A stretch of 64,000 nt of DNA from Cryobacterium sp. PAMC25264 (GTDB lineage: Bacteria; Actinomycetota; Actinomycetes; Actinomycetales; Microbacteriaceae), in the NCBI RefSeq assembly GCF_019443325.1, contig NZ_CP080383.1, forward strand, positions 992,001-1,056,000, in the 5' to 3' direction. Positions 28,006 to 36,178 of this stretch are shown piece by piece. How positions within the stretch are numbered: position 1 is the first letter of the stretch; each line of letters starts with the position of its first letter. The translations under genes and the position numbers were made by a program. The notes under the pieces were generated by a model. The model saw nothing but the letters and a program-made list of their open reading frames with translations, was not told where the DNA came from and did no database searches.

Positions 28006-28772
28006 TGCCCCCGGAGGACGATCTGCTCGCCGGTGCTCTCGACCTCACCGGCCGGATCACGACGGCGTCCAACGCCACGTTCTTCGGCACCATCGACGGC
28101 GTGGAGGTGGTGTACAAACCCGTGGCCGGGGAGAGCCCGCTCTGGGATTTCCCCGATGGCGACCTGGCCAGCCGCGAGGTAGCGGCCTACCTGGTCTCGC
28201 AGACGTTCGGCTGGAATGTCGTGCCGCGCACTTGGCTCCGCGACGGACCGATGGGTCCGGGCATGGTGCAGCTGTGGCAGGACGCCGATCCTGAGCAGGA
28301 CGCCGTCGACCTCGTGTCGTCCGATGCCGTGCCCGACGATTGGCGCCGGGTGCTCGAGGGCCGCGACGAAAACGACCGGCTGGTCTCGCTCATCCACGAA
28401 GACTCGACGGCGCTGCGCCGGATGGCCGTGTTCGACATCGTGGTGAACAACGCCGACCGCAAGGGCGCGCACATCCTGCCGATGCGCGACGGGCACCGGC
28501 ACGGCGTCGACCACGGTCTCACCTTTCACACCGACCACAAGCTGCGCACCGTGCTCTGGGGCTGGATCGGCGACGAGCTCAGCGCCGACGAACTCGCCGG
28601 CATCGACCGGGTCAGCGCGGCACTGGACGGCGACCTCGGCGACATCCTGTCCGGCCTGCTCACCCCGGCCGAGCTGGCCGCCCTGGCCGCCCGCTGCGAT
28701 CGCTTGCGCACCCGCGCCCGCTTCCCCGAACCGGAGGGCGAGATGCCCGCAGTGCCCTGGCCGCTGTTCTGA
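28005..28772 (+). CDS. SCO1664-type protein (PI3/4-kinase-like fold)
   Basis: A 255-residue protein of the actinobacterial SCO1664 family. It has V-V-Y-K-P-V-A-G-E near residue 33 (a kinase-like lysine) and V-F-D-I-V-V-N-N-A-D-R-K-G-A-H followed by V-D-H-G-L-T-F-H (catalytic-loop and metal-binding pattern of PI3/4-kinase-like proteins). The real substrate is unknown. ATG at 28005 overlaps the DUF3090 stop codon (TGATG). It is the last gene of the conserved trio; a mycothiol ligase gene (mshC), often beside it in other actinobacteria, is not in this window. Confidence 0.9.
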   Translation: MPPEDDLLAGALDLTGRITTASNATFFGTIDGVEVVYKPVAGESPLWDFPDGDLASREVAAYLVSQTFGWNVVPRTWLRDGPMGPGMVQLWQDADPEQDAVDLVSSDAVPDDWRRVLEGRDENDRLVSLIHEDSTALRRMAVFDIVVNNADRKGAHILPMRDGHRHGVDHGLTFHTDHKLRTVLWGWIGDELSADELAGIDRVSAALDGDLGDILSGLLTPAELAALAARCDRLRTRARFPEPEGEMPAVPWPLF

Positions 28773-28811
28773 CCCACCGAGGGCACCGGGTCCGGGCCGA
28801 CGCTCTGACAA

Positions 28812-28880
28812 GCGCTGCCCCGGGCTTGTATTCTGGCGTGCGCTGCCCCGGGTTCGGATGGATGCGCTGACCCCGGCTGG
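28812..28880 (+). repeat. Three short direct repeats
   Basis: GCGCTGCCCCGGG occurs at 28812 and 28840 and a diverged copy GCGCTGACCCCGG at 28864, in the 143-base gap before arfB. Spacing is 28 and 24 bases. No function is evident. Confidence 0.6.
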
Positions 28881-28915
28881 CACCGGCTTGCGCCGGTTCG
28901 TGTCACGCTAGACAC

Positions 28916-29338
28916 ATGGATCTCGAGGTGTCGCCCACGCTGACGATTCCGGCGACGGAACTCGGTTGGCGGTTCTCCCGGTCGTCGGGCCCCGGCGGCC
29001 AGCACGTGAACACCTCGGACAGTCGGGTGCAGGTGTCCTGGAACATCGCCGAGTCTGACGTGCTCACCGACGACCAGCGGATGCTGCTGCTCGACCGCCT
29101 GGACCGGCGTCTGGTCGGCGGGGTGGTCACCATCGCCGCCTCCGAGCAGCGCTCCCAACTGCGCAACCGGGAGATTGCGTTGGTGAAGCTCGCCGAACTC
29201 GTGGCCGCAGGGCTGGCGCCGGACGGGCCCAGCCGCCGGGCGACCAAGCCCACCCGTGGCTCGGGCCGGCGTCACCTCGCCGCGAAGCAGCAGCGCTCGG
29301 CCACCAAGCAGAACCGCCGCCGCCCCGCCGCCGAATAA
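28916..29338 (+). CDS. arfB: Alternative ribosome-rescue factor
   Basis: A 140-residue class-I release-factor-like protein without codon-recognition domains. The catalytic G-G-Q is at 27-29 within S-S-G-P-G-G-Q-H-V-N-T, and the basic C-terminal tail (from about 100, rich in R and K, with K-P-T-R-G-S and A-K-Q-Q-R-S-A-T-K-Q) is the ArfB feature that enters the empty mRNA channel. It hydrolyses peptidyl-tRNA on stalled ribosomes. Monocistronic. Confidence 0.93.
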   Translation: MDLEVSPTLTIPATELGWRFSRSSGPGGQHVNTSDSRVQVSWNIAESDVLTDDQRMLLLDRLDRRLVGGVVTIAASEQRSQLRNREIALVKLAELVAAGLAPDGPSRRATKPTRGSGRRHLAAKQQRSATKQNRRRPAAE

Positions 29339-29351
29339 CCCCGATCACCTT

Positions 29352-29414
29352 CCGCGAACCGTGAGTAAAGCCCCAGAAATCCCGGATTTTTGGGGCTTTA
29401 CTCACAGTTCGCGG
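29352..29414. repeat. 63-nt palindromic repeat, copy 2
   Basis: The whole 63 bases fold on themselves: the first 24 bases pair with the last 24 with one mismatch, and the AT-rich centre continues the stem. Ends are CCGCGAACCGTGA and TCACAGTTCGCGG, shared with the copy at 26627. It separates convergent arfB and ppk2 and may also serve as a terminator. Confidence 0.88.
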
Positions 29415-29426
29415 GCTGGGGGGTGC

Positions 29427-30227
29427 CTAGAACGGGGTGGGGATCTGCCGCAGGGTGAGTGTGGGCTCCTGGTAGTCGCCGGGCTTCTGCCGGGGCGGTA
29501 GTTTCACGTCGGGCATCGGCTCGGCCTCGTAGGGCACCTGGCTGAGCAGGTGGCTGATGATGTTGAGCCGGCCGCGTTTCTTATTGTCGGTGTGGGCGAT
29601 GTACCAGGGGGCTGCGCCCACATCCGTGGCCTGGAACATGGCGTCCCTGGCCCGGGAGTAGTCGTACCAGCGTCCGTAGGACTCGATGTCCATCACGGAG
29701 AGTTTCCAGGTCTTGCGGGGATCGTTGATCCGGCTCTCCAGACGCCGGGTCTGCTCGTCCTCACTGACCTCGAGCCAATACTTGAGCAGGATGATGCCCG
29801 AGTCGACCATGGCCCGCTCGACCAGCGGCGCCATCCGCAGAAAGTCCTCGGTCTGCTGCGGAGTGCAGAAGCCCATCACACGTTCCACGCCGGCCCGGTT
29901 GTACCAGCTGCGGTCGAAGATGACGACCTCGCCGGCGGCGGGGAAATGCGCTATGTAGCGCTGGATATACATCTGTGTCTTCTCCCGCTCGGTGGGGGAG
30001 GGCAGCGCCACCACCCGGAACACCCGGGGGCTGACCCGCTCCACGATGCGCTTGATCGTGCCGCCCTTGCCGGCCGTGTCGCGGCCCTCGAAGACGATGC
30101 AGACCTTGGCGCCGGTGCGCTTCACCCAGTCCTGTAGGGAGACGAGTCGGCCCTGCAGGATGGCCAGCTCGGCCTCATAGTCCTTACGTCGCATCTTGTT
30201 GCTACCGGAACTCTTCTTGTCGCCCAC
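29427..30227 (-). CDS. ppk2: Polyphosphate kinase 2
   Basis: A 266-residue single-domain PPK2. Walker A is F-E-G-R-D-T-A-G-K-G-G, the conserved D-R-S-W-Y-N-R-A-G-V-E-R-V-M-G-F lies about 60 residues later, followed by the lid region with R-R-L-E-S-R-I. The enzyme moves phosphate between polyphosphate and nucleotides, favouring NTP formation in many members. GTG at 30227 was chosen because GAGGAGG lies 6 bases upstream; an in-frame GTG at 30274 would add 15 residues not typical of the family. It is divergent from the PadR-MFS pair. Confidence 0.92.
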   Translation of the reverse strand: MGDKKSSGSNKMRRKDYEAELAILQGRLVSLQDWVKRTGAKVCIVFEGRDTAGKGGTIKRIVERVSPRVFRVVALPSPTEREKTQMYIQRYIAHFPAAGEVVIFDRSWYNRAGVERVMGFCTPQQTEDFLRMAPLVERAMVDSGIILLKYWLEVSEDEQTRRLESRINDPRKTWKLSVMDIESYGRWYDYSRARDAMFQATDVGAAPWYIAHTDNKKRGRLNIISHLLSQVPYEAEPMPDVKLPPRQKPGDYQEPTLTLRQIPTPF

Positions 30228-30321
30228 GGGCACCTCCTCGTCGACCACCCCCACTGGGGGTCCAAGCTGCACAGTGTTGCCCGGCTCAGCCGGGCGGTCA
30301 ACGCACCTAGTCCAAGTTGAC

Positions 30322-30332
30322 CTATGTCATAG
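30322..30332. promoter_or_regulatory. Palindrome before the padR-MFS operon
   Basis: CTATGTCATAG is a perfect 11-bp palindrome 8 bases before the PadR start codon. It is a plausible autoregulatory site; it differs from the operator of the other two PadR genes in the window. Confidence 0.4.
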
Positions 30333-30340
30333 TGGACGAC

Positions 30341-30904
30341 ATGGCGCTCCTCGACATCCTCATTCTCAGCAACCTGCGGGCCGGCCCGGTGCACGGTTAC
30401 GAGCTCAAGCAACGAGTGCAGCGCCCCACCACAACCCGGCTGAGCAACAACTCGCTGTACCCGATCCTGCGTCGGTTCGAGGAGTCGGGTGCCGTCTCGA
30501 GCGTGCACGAGGCCCAAGAAGGCCGTCCCGCGCGCACCATCTACGCCATCACCGATCACGGCCGAGTCCTGCTCACCGAGCTCATCTCCACTCTCCCGGC
30601 CGCGCTCGCCGGAAACGAGGAGGAGTTCCTGGCCCGGCTGAACTTCTTCGCCGAGATCACTCCCGCCGCCCGGCAGAGCATCCTCGACGCCCGTGCGGCA
30701 GCCCTGGATGCCCGGTTCGAGCAGGCGCGCGCCGTTCTGGCCGACGCGGTCGCCTCGCCCACCGGCGCCTGGCGGTCACTCGCCATGGAGCATCTGGTGG
30801 CGACCCTCGAGACCGAACGCCGCTGGGTCGACGAACTGCGCGGGATGCGCGTGCCCACCACCACGACTCCGTCCGGCACCCCCGACACCGAAGGCACCCG
30901 ATGA
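30341..30904 (+). CDS. PadR-family regulator of the adjacent exporter
   Basis: A 187-residue PadR/Vir-type regulator with winged helix (A-L-L-D-I-L-I-L-S-N-L-R-A-G-P-V-H-G-Y-E-L-K, then N-S-L-Y-P-I-L-R-R-F) and a long C-terminal helical domain (about 95-175), making it subfamily 1 rather than the short type. ATG at 30341 is preferred over an upstream TTG inside the palindromic site. It overlaps the MFS gene by four bases (ATGA), so it most likely represses that exporter until a toxic substrate binds. Confidence 0.88.
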   Translation: MALLDILILSNLRAGPVHGYELKQRVQRPTTTRLSNNSLYPILRRFEESGAVSSVHEAQEGRPARTIYAITDHGRVLLTELISTLPAALAGNEEEFLARLNFFAEITPAARQSILDARAAALDARFEQARAVLADAVASPTGAWRSLAMEHLVATLETERRWVDELRGMRVPTTTTPSGTPDTEGTR

Positions 30905-32328
30905 CCACCACCCGCTCCGCCGCACACACTCGCGGCACCTCGAGCCCTCTCGGCGCGGTCGCCCGGTACGGCCTGCTGATCGGGCCGTTGCTGAGCATGA
31001 TCGACTCCAGCATCGTCAACGTGGCGGTGCCCGACATCGCCACCGAGCTCGGCGCCGATCTCAAGGCCGTGCAGTGGGTGGTCAGCGGTTATCTGCTCGC
31101 CCTGGGCGTCTCCCTCTCGGTCACCGCCTACCTGGCCAAGCGGTTCGGCACCATGCGGGTCTACACGGTGAGCATGATCCTGTTCGTCGTGGTGTCGGCC
31201 GGCTGTGCGATCGCGCCGAACATCGAGTTCCTCATCGCGGCCCGTGCGTTGCAGGGCTTCGTCGGGGCGCCGCTCGTGCCGCTGGCGTTGAGCATCCTGC
31301 TCGGCAAAGACGGCATCGGCGGCGGCAAGATCCCGATCTCCGCCGCGCTGGTGCTCTTCCTGGCCCCGGCCCTCGGCCCCACCCTGGGTGGCCTACTGAT
31401 CGGCGCCGGCGGCTGGCGCTGGATCTTCCTGGTCAACGTGCCCGTCGGCATCATCGGCCTGTTACTGCTCGTGCGCATCCCGAAGGGAATCGGGGCGGCG
31501 CCGAACCCCGGCATCCGGTTCGACCCGGTGGGCTTCGCCCTGCTCGCGGTGGGTCTCACTGCCGCGCTGCTCGGGGCCACCGAGGGCACGTCGGAGGGCT
31601 GGGACAGCCCGATCTCCTTCCTGCCGCTGGCCGGTGGCCTGGTGCTGTTGGTGCTGTACACGTTCTGGGCGCTGCGGCACGCGCATCCCGCCGTGGACGT
31701 GCAGATGATCCGGCACAAGAACTCCGCGCTGGCCCTGCTGCTGCAGGTGCTCTGCTCGGTGATCGCCTTCGGCACCGTGTTCCTGATGCCGATCTTCACC
31801 CAGTCAGTGCAGGGCTACTCCGCGGTGGAGACCGGACTGGCGCTGCTGCCGCAGGGCATCATCATGGGCGTCGGTACCGTCGTGGGGCAGAAACTCTCCG
31901 CACGCATCCCGTTGCGGATACTCGTGGCCTTCGGCTTCGTCGTTCTGGCGATCTCCAGCGTCTTCCTGCTCTTCCTGGAGCAGGACACGCCGCTGTGGGG
32001 CACCGCGCTGATGCTCTCCGGCCGCGCGATCGCCATCGGCTTCGTCACCACCCCGCTGCTCGTGGCCATGCTCGCGCCGCTGCCGGAGGACCAGCTCGCC
32101 GACGGCAACACCCTCTTCAACATCACCCAGCGGCTGGGCGGCTCGATCGGGGTCAGCATCCTCGGCTCCCTCGTAGCCGGCGGCACCACGCTTGCGGCCA
32201 CCATCGATTCCTTCCATGTGGTGGGCTGGGTGCTCATCGGCCTGGCCGTGCTGGGCGCGATCGTGTCGGTCTGGCTGACCGAACCGGCCAAGGGGCAGGT
32301 TCCGCTCGTGAGCACCGTGGGGGAGTAG
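30901..32328 (+). CDS. MFS drug exporter, DHA2 (EmrB/QacA) type
   Basis: A 475-residue proton-driven exporter with about 14 hydrophobic segments. D-S-S-I-V-N-V-A-V-P-D-I (motif D1 in the first segment), L-A-K-R-F-G-T-M-R (motif A), and A-L-G-P-T-L-G-G-L-L (motif C of antiporters) are all present. Substrates are probably amphipathic drugs or dyes. The start overlaps the padR stop codon, forming a regulator-pump operon. Confidence 0.92.
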   Translation: MTTTRSAAHTRGTSSPLGAVARYGLLIGPLLSMIDSSIVNVAVPDIATELGADLKAVQWVVSGYLLALGVSLSVTAYLAKRFGTMRVYTVSMILFVVVSAGCAIAPNIEFLIAARALQGFVGAPLVPLALSILLGKDGIGGGKIPISAALVLFLAPALGPTLGGLLIGAGGWRWIFLVNVPVGIIGLLLLVRIPKGIGAAPNPGIRFDPVGFALLAVGLTAALLGATEGTSEGWDSPISFLPLAGGLVLLVLYTFWALRHAHPAVDVQMIRHKNSALALLLQVLCSVIAFGTVFLMPIFTQSVQGYSAVETGLALLPQGIIMGVGTVVGQKLSARIPLRILVAFGFVVLAISSVFLLFLEQDTPLWGTALMLSGRAIAIGFVTTPLLVAMLAPLPEDQLADGNTLFNITQRLGGSIGVSILGSLVAGGTTLAATIDSFHVVGWVLIGLAVLGAIVSVWLTEPAKGQVPLVSTVGE

Positions 32329-32331
32329 CCG

Positions 32332-32427
32332 CCACTCACGCCCTGCCGCAGTCGCTCGCCGATGGACTTCGCCGCCGACCCTGGCCGTGTTCCCGAAATA
32401 CGATTCCGTGACGATCAAGACTTTCAC
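32332..32427 (-). pseudogene. Truncated flavodoxin gene remnant
   Basis: On the minus strand a GTG with AAAGGA 6 bases upstream encodes K-V-L-I-V-T-E-S-Y-F-G-N-T-A-R-V, the FMN phosphate-binding start of a flavodoxin. One frame change later come A-K-S-I-G-E-R-L-R-Q-G, the expected first helix. The similarity then stops, where the DHA2 gene begins on the other strand. About 30 codons of a roughly 150-codon gene remain, so this is a dead 5' end, probably cut when neighbouring DNA was rearranged. Confidence 0.6.
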
Positions 32428-32609
32428 GGGGGTTCCTTTCGCTGGGTGGTCAGCTAGGCGTCCGCCGGGTGGCCCTTCCGCTATTTTGGGGTCGAGGCCG
32501 GGGGATTGGCGGAAGGCCAGGCGCCCATCGGAGGCCTGGTGGAGCTGACCGGGTACCACGGTCACTCGACGTTCACTCGGGCGCTACCGGCCGCGGTGAC
32601 AATATCCGC

Positions 32610-33188
32610 ATGCACCCGCGCACGCCGCTCTATCAGGTTCTCCCGGACATCCGTTTGCTCACGTCGTTGGATCCGTCCGAGCGCGACGGGCTGGCCGCCG
32701 CTCTGGGCGCGCTGGACTATCCCGTGGCGGGCGTGGCCACTGGCCACCTGCTCGTTGAGTCCTACCTACGGCGCGCGCCCGACCGGGCCTGGGCGCTGTT
32801 CCGCGGCGATGAACCCGTGGGGGCGTTCGCCGTGGTGCCGTACCTCGAGTTGCCCGGCACGCAGCAGACCTCCACCTATCTCGCCCCCTCGGTGCGGGGC
32901 ACCGGACTGAACGCCGCGATCAAACGGGCGACGATCATCGCGGCGCGCGCCCACGCGGTCCCGCTCTACTCCTCGATCCACCACGCGAACGCACGTTCCC
33001 TCGCGGCAACGCGCAGGATCTTCGTGTCGATCGACCCCGTGCAGGTCTTCGAGCACAGCACCGGCCGGCTTGCGTGGCGCTTCGACCTCGGCGATCCGTG
33101 GGCGCAGTTGGCCGCCGGCCCCGCGCATCCGCTGCTGGAGGAGAGCGTCGCCGGAGCGTTCCGTGCGCCATCCCAGCAGGCGGCCTGA
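32610..33188 (+). CDS. GNAT-family acetyltransferase-like protein
   Basis: A 192-residue protein with a GNAT-like core: G-D-E-P-V-G-A-F-A-V-V-P-Y-L-E-L, then T-Y-L-A-P-S-V-R-G-T-G-L-N-A-A-I-K as the acetyl-CoA-binding R/Q-G-x-G-A-like loop, and a later A-R-S-L-A-A-T-R-R-I-F helix. Its acceptor is unknown. The ATG at 32610 gives a normal GNAT length; no clear ribosome site precedes it, and the frame stays open upstream to 32469 without recognisable protein. Confidence 0.7.
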   Translation: MHPRTPLYQVLPDIRLLTSLDPSERDGLAAALGALDYPVAGVATGHLLVESYLRRAPDRAWALFRGDEPVGAFAVVPYLELPGTQQTSTYLAPSVRGTGLNAAIKRATIIAARAHAVPLYSSIHHANARSLAATRRIFVSIDPVQVFEHSTGRLAWRFDLGDPWAQLAAGPAHPLLEESVAGAFRAPSQQAA

Positions 33189-33190
33189 CC

Positions 33191-33688
33191 TCACCGCCGC
33201 CGGATCGTGTACTCACGCCAGGTCAGCACCACGATGAAAAGGTCGAATGCCGTCAACAGCAGCACGCCCCAGGAGAAGCCGACGGCGAGCTGGTAGGTCT
33301 GATAGCCGATGAAGACGATGAGGAACCCGATCATCCACGGGTAGGCCCAGAGCCTGTTCGCCAACACCGCCCACACCAGCACCACCTTCACCGCTCCGTG
33401 CGCCAGCAGGTAGACGGCCCCGAACAGCGTCGCCGAGACGCTGAGCCCGCTCGCCAACCGGACCAGGCTCGTGGCGATCAGGTCGTGAGGGTCTTCGGCG
33501 AGCTCGTGCTGAGTGAGCACCCGCGACACGGCACCGATCTGTGCCGGGCTGATCAGCAGCAGCAGGATCCCGCCCGCCAGCTCCAGTACGCCGTCCAGAC
33601 CCTTGAGGATCAGGCTGACCCGGAAGGTGCGGTCGAGCAGCGTGGGACTCGTCGGCCCTGCCGCCGGCGCGGTCTTCGGATCGGTCAT
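33191..33688 (-). CDS. DUF2127 membrane protein
   Basis: A 165-residue protein with four hydrophobic segments. D-R-T-F-R-V-S-L-I-L-K-G-L-D-G-V-L-E near residue 20 and A-H-G-A-V-K-V-V-L-V-W-A-V-L near residue 97 are family hallmarks. The function is unknown. It is convergent with the GNAT gene with only two bases between stop codons. Confidence 0.88.
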   Translation of the reverse strand: MTDPKTAPAAGPTSPTLLDRTFRVSLILKGLDGVLELAGGILLLLISPAQIGAVSRVLTQHELAEDPHDLIATSLVRLASGLSVSATLFGAVYLLAHGAVKVVLVWAVLANRLWAYPWMIGFLIVFIGYQTYQLAVGFSWGVLLLTAFDLFIVVLTWREYTIRRR

Positions 33689-33756
33689 GACCCTCCTCTG
33701 CCCGAGTGGGCCGCGGCCGCGCCCACAGTGTCAGCATAAGAATCTAGGCTGGATTC

Positions 33757-34371
33757 ATGGCAGGCAAGCGCGAACCCAGCGATACGCCGCTCAACGTGGC
33801 ACGGTACAAGATCAATCGCGAGATCCCCGAGGCCGAACGCCCAGAGGAGGCCGAGCCGGACACGAACGAGGCCGGCCAGTCGATGATGGACGCGCGGGCG
33901 CAGTACGTCGAGATCTCCATTCAGCAGGCGATCCGCCGTGGTGACTTCGATAACCTGCCCGGATCGGGCAAGCCGATTCCCGGGCTCACCGACCGGTACG
34001 ACCCGGACTGGTGGATCAAGCGCAAGATCGAGCGCGAGCAGATCACCGGCCTCGGACCGCCCGCGCTGACCCTCCGCACCGAGGATGCCGGACTCGATGA
34101 ACGCCTCGACACCGTGTTCGCCGAGCAGCAGGTGAGGGAACTGCTCGAGGACTTCAACCGGCGGGTCATCGAGGCACGCCGGCAGCTCCGGGGCGGCCCG
34201 CCCGTTGTCACGGCGCTCCGGGACGTGGACCGGGAACTGGCTCGGTGGCGTGAGCGTCGCCGCGCCGCACAGCAGGAGCGCGAGGAAGCGCGGGCCCGCG
34301 AGGAAGCCGAGCTCGCCGCCATGACCTGGCGCGAGCGTCGCCGAGTCAAGCGCGAGCGCGGCGCTCCCTAG
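33757..34371 (+). CDS. DUF1992 (DnaJ-homologue C28-like) protein
   Basis: A 204-residue soluble, highly charged protein. The DUF1992 core is I-Q-Q-A-I-R-R-G-D-F-D-N-L-P-G-S-G-K-P-I-P (52-72), followed by D-P-D-W-W-I-K-R-K-I, and the C-terminal half is an Arg/Glu-rich coiled-coil helix. The family is conserved but of unknown role; bacterial members have no J domain. Its stop codon TAG (34369-34371) is part of the CTAG at the left edge of the insertion sequence, so the protein end is unchanged by the insertion. Confidence 0.88.
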   Translation: MAGKREPSDTPLNVARYKINREIPEAERPEEAEPDTNEAGQSMMDARAQYVEISIQQAIRRGDFDNLPGSGKPIPGLTDRYDPDWWIKRKIEREQITGLGPPALTLRTEDAGLDERLDTVFAEQQVRELLEDFNRRVIEARRQLRGGPPVVTALRDVDRELARWRERRRAAQQEREEARAREEAELAAMTWRERRRVKRERGAP

Positions 34372-36178
34372 GAGACTGCTGATTTAGATGGCTGCGGTGG
34401 GCCCGGCGAGTCGGGGGCCCGTTTTTTGAGTCGGGTGTGGTCGTGTTTGGGCTGCTTGCGGGATCGATTCGGTGTCGCGAGTCTGGCCAGTAGAAGGTGG
34501 TCGTCGGGGTCGGTGTGAGGGCTGGGGTGTCTGCCCTGCCTGGGGTCTTCAGCCAAGTGCCCAAACCCCGTTCTGGCTGGTGAGGCCAAGGCTCAGGAGT
34601 CGTTTCAGGTTGATCGCGGCGGCGCGGTTGTTCCACCAGGCGTGGTTCTTCACGACGCCGCGGTAAGGGACTCGTCTCGCGCCGCGAGTCATCCATGCGA
34701 TCGAGCGTTCAACCATCGGCCGGTGCTGCCGGTAGACGGCTTGAAAGTCAGGGTCCAGCGCGCGTGCGCGGTGCTCGCGTTGGATCTGCTGCTGCGGATG
34801 CAAAACCATTTTGCGACCGTCGACGGCGCTCGTGCACTGGGCTCGGAGCGGGCAGCTCGCGCAAACGGCGCCAAATGTGACATTACGTTTCACGGTGATC
34901 GGTCGGGTGTTCCCCGCAGGACACGTCACCGTGCGCTTAGCTTCGTCGATGCTGAAGTCATCGATTGTGAATCCGCCCGGAACCGCCCGACTCAACGGCA
35001 TCGGTTTGATGATCGGAACATGCCCGGCCGCGGTGACCTCGGCGAGGAGGTCCCCGCTGCCGTAGGCAGAATCACCGAGGACCTCGACCGTGTCCGAGCC
35101 GATGCTCGTGTCAGCGGCCACCAGGGCCGCGCCGCGGGCCGCGTCACTGTTCTTGGGCCCGGACGCTTTCGTCAACACGGCCGCGGTCACCAGACCCGTA
35201 TCGGGCTCGATCGCGATGTGGGCTTTGAAACCGTCTTGCTTCTTCTCCCGGCTCTTGTGCGCGTGGCGGGCGTCCGGGTCAACGGTCGAGATCACCCGGT
35301 CCGGCGCGACCTTCCGCGCGATCCGCCACCGCCCATCCGAGCCATCGGACCCCTCAGCCGGCTCGACGTCCTGGCCCGCGACGAGGGCGAGCAACGCGAC
35401 CGTCTCCTGCTGCGAGTCGGTCAATGACGTCGTGTCGATTGCCGCAAGCAACGCCAGGGCGTCGGTCACGAGGCGGGAAACGAGTTCGTCCCTGGCCGCC
35501 TTGTCGTCCCAGGCGATGTCGGGCTTGCCGGGCTTCTCGTAGTCATGGCCGGGCAGGCCGGCCACGATCATGTCGGCGCCGGGGATCTCCCGACCGACCC
35601 GGCGGATCTGCGCGACCAACTGCGTCACCGTGTCCTGGCGGGCGACCGCGTCATCCAAAATCGTGGAGTCCAACGCCCGCCGCTTCCGACCCGACAACGC
35701 CCCAGAACCGGCAATAACCTCGGCGACGGCGTCGAAAATTCGGTGCGGGCGGGTGCTTGCCGCGAGGCGGCGTCGCCAATACGTCAACACCGTCGGGTGG
35801 AACGATGTTTCCGTCAACCCGAACCCGCAGGCCGCTTTCCACCGCAGATCAAACGTGACGGCTTCCGCGGTTTCCCGGTCCGATAACGAGTGCAGGGTCT
35901 GCAGCACCATCACCGATGCGATCACGTCCGCGGGCGTCGAGGGCCGGCCACGACCCGACGGAAACAGGTCCGCGAACGCGTCATCCGGGAACAACTCGTG
36001 CCGGTGCTCAGCGAGAAAAGCGAACACCGACCCCGCCGGCAACATGTGCCCAGCGAACACACCGACATCCAACAACTGACGCTGACCATCATCACGACCC
36101 TGCATGAATCAAGTCTTAAACACCTCCGCCGAAACCAACAAAGGCGCGCCTTAAACGCCCCGATAAATCAGCAGTCTC
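34372..36178 (-). mobile_element. IS1182-family insertion sequence
   Basis: 1,807 bases bounded by perfect 15-bp inverted repeats GAGACTGCTGATTTA (34372-34386) and its complement (36164-36178). Directly outside both ends is CTAG (34368-34371 and 36179-36182), consistent with a 4-bp target duplication; because CTAG is its own complement it could alternatively be read as extending the inverted repeats. One intact transposase gene fills the element and there are no passenger genes. The 162 bases between the left repeat and the transposase stop codon hold nothing recognisable. Intact ends and transposase suggest a recent insertion. Confidence 0.92.
34549..36105 (-). CDS. IS1182-family transposase
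   Basis: A 518-residue DDE transposase. The N-terminal part (H-M-L-P-A-G-S-V-F-A-F-L-A-E-H-R-H-E-L-F-P-D) and DUF772-like region (about 50-120) precede the catalytic core: A-L-D-S-T-I-L-D-D near residue 143, L-G-D-S-A-Y-G-S-G near 345 and R-P-M-V-E-R-S-I-A-W near 463 hold the likely D, D and E. A cysteine cluster (C-A-S-C-P-L-R-A-Q-C) near 412 is typical of the IS1182 group. The gene is full length with no stop or frameshift. Confidence 0.94.
   Translation of the reverse strand: MQGRDDGQRQLLDVGVFAGHMLPAGSVFAFLAEHRHELFPDDAFADLFPSGRGRPSTPADVIASVMVLQTLHSLSDRETAEAVTFDLRWKAACGFGLTETSFHPTVLTYWRRRLAASTRPHRIFDAVAEVIAGSGALSGRKRRALDSTILDDAVARQDTVTQLVAQIRRVGREIPGADMIVAGLPGHDYEKPGKPDIAWDDKAARDELVSRLVTDALALLAAIDTTSLTDSQQETVALLALVAGQDVEPAEGSDGSDGRWRIARKVAPDRVISTVDPDARHAHKSREKKQDGFKAHIAIEPDTGLVTAAVLTKASGPKNSDAARGAALVAADTSIGSDTVEVLGDSAYGSGDLLAEVTAAGHVPIIKPMPLSRAVPGGFTIDDFSIDEAKRTVTCPAGNTRPITVKRNVTFGAVCASCPLRAQCTSAVDGRKMVLHPQQQIQREHRARALDPDFQAVYRQHRPMVERSIAWMTRGARRVPYRGVVKNHAWWNNRAAAINLKRLLSLGLTSQNGVWALG

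Noticed and set aside
28812..28880. CRISPR-like spaced repeats before arfB
   Set aside because: Only three short diverged copies with unequal 24-28 base spacing and no cas genes.
30196..30900. Upstream extension of the DHA2 exporter frame
   Set aside because: It overlaps the PadR gene in another frame, has no homology, and the ATGA-coupled start at 30901 fits the family.
32428..32609. Possible N-terminal extension of the GNAT protein
   Set aside because: The frame is open from 32469 but encodes Arg/Gly-rich sequence with no homology, and overlaps the flavodoxin remnant's upstream region.
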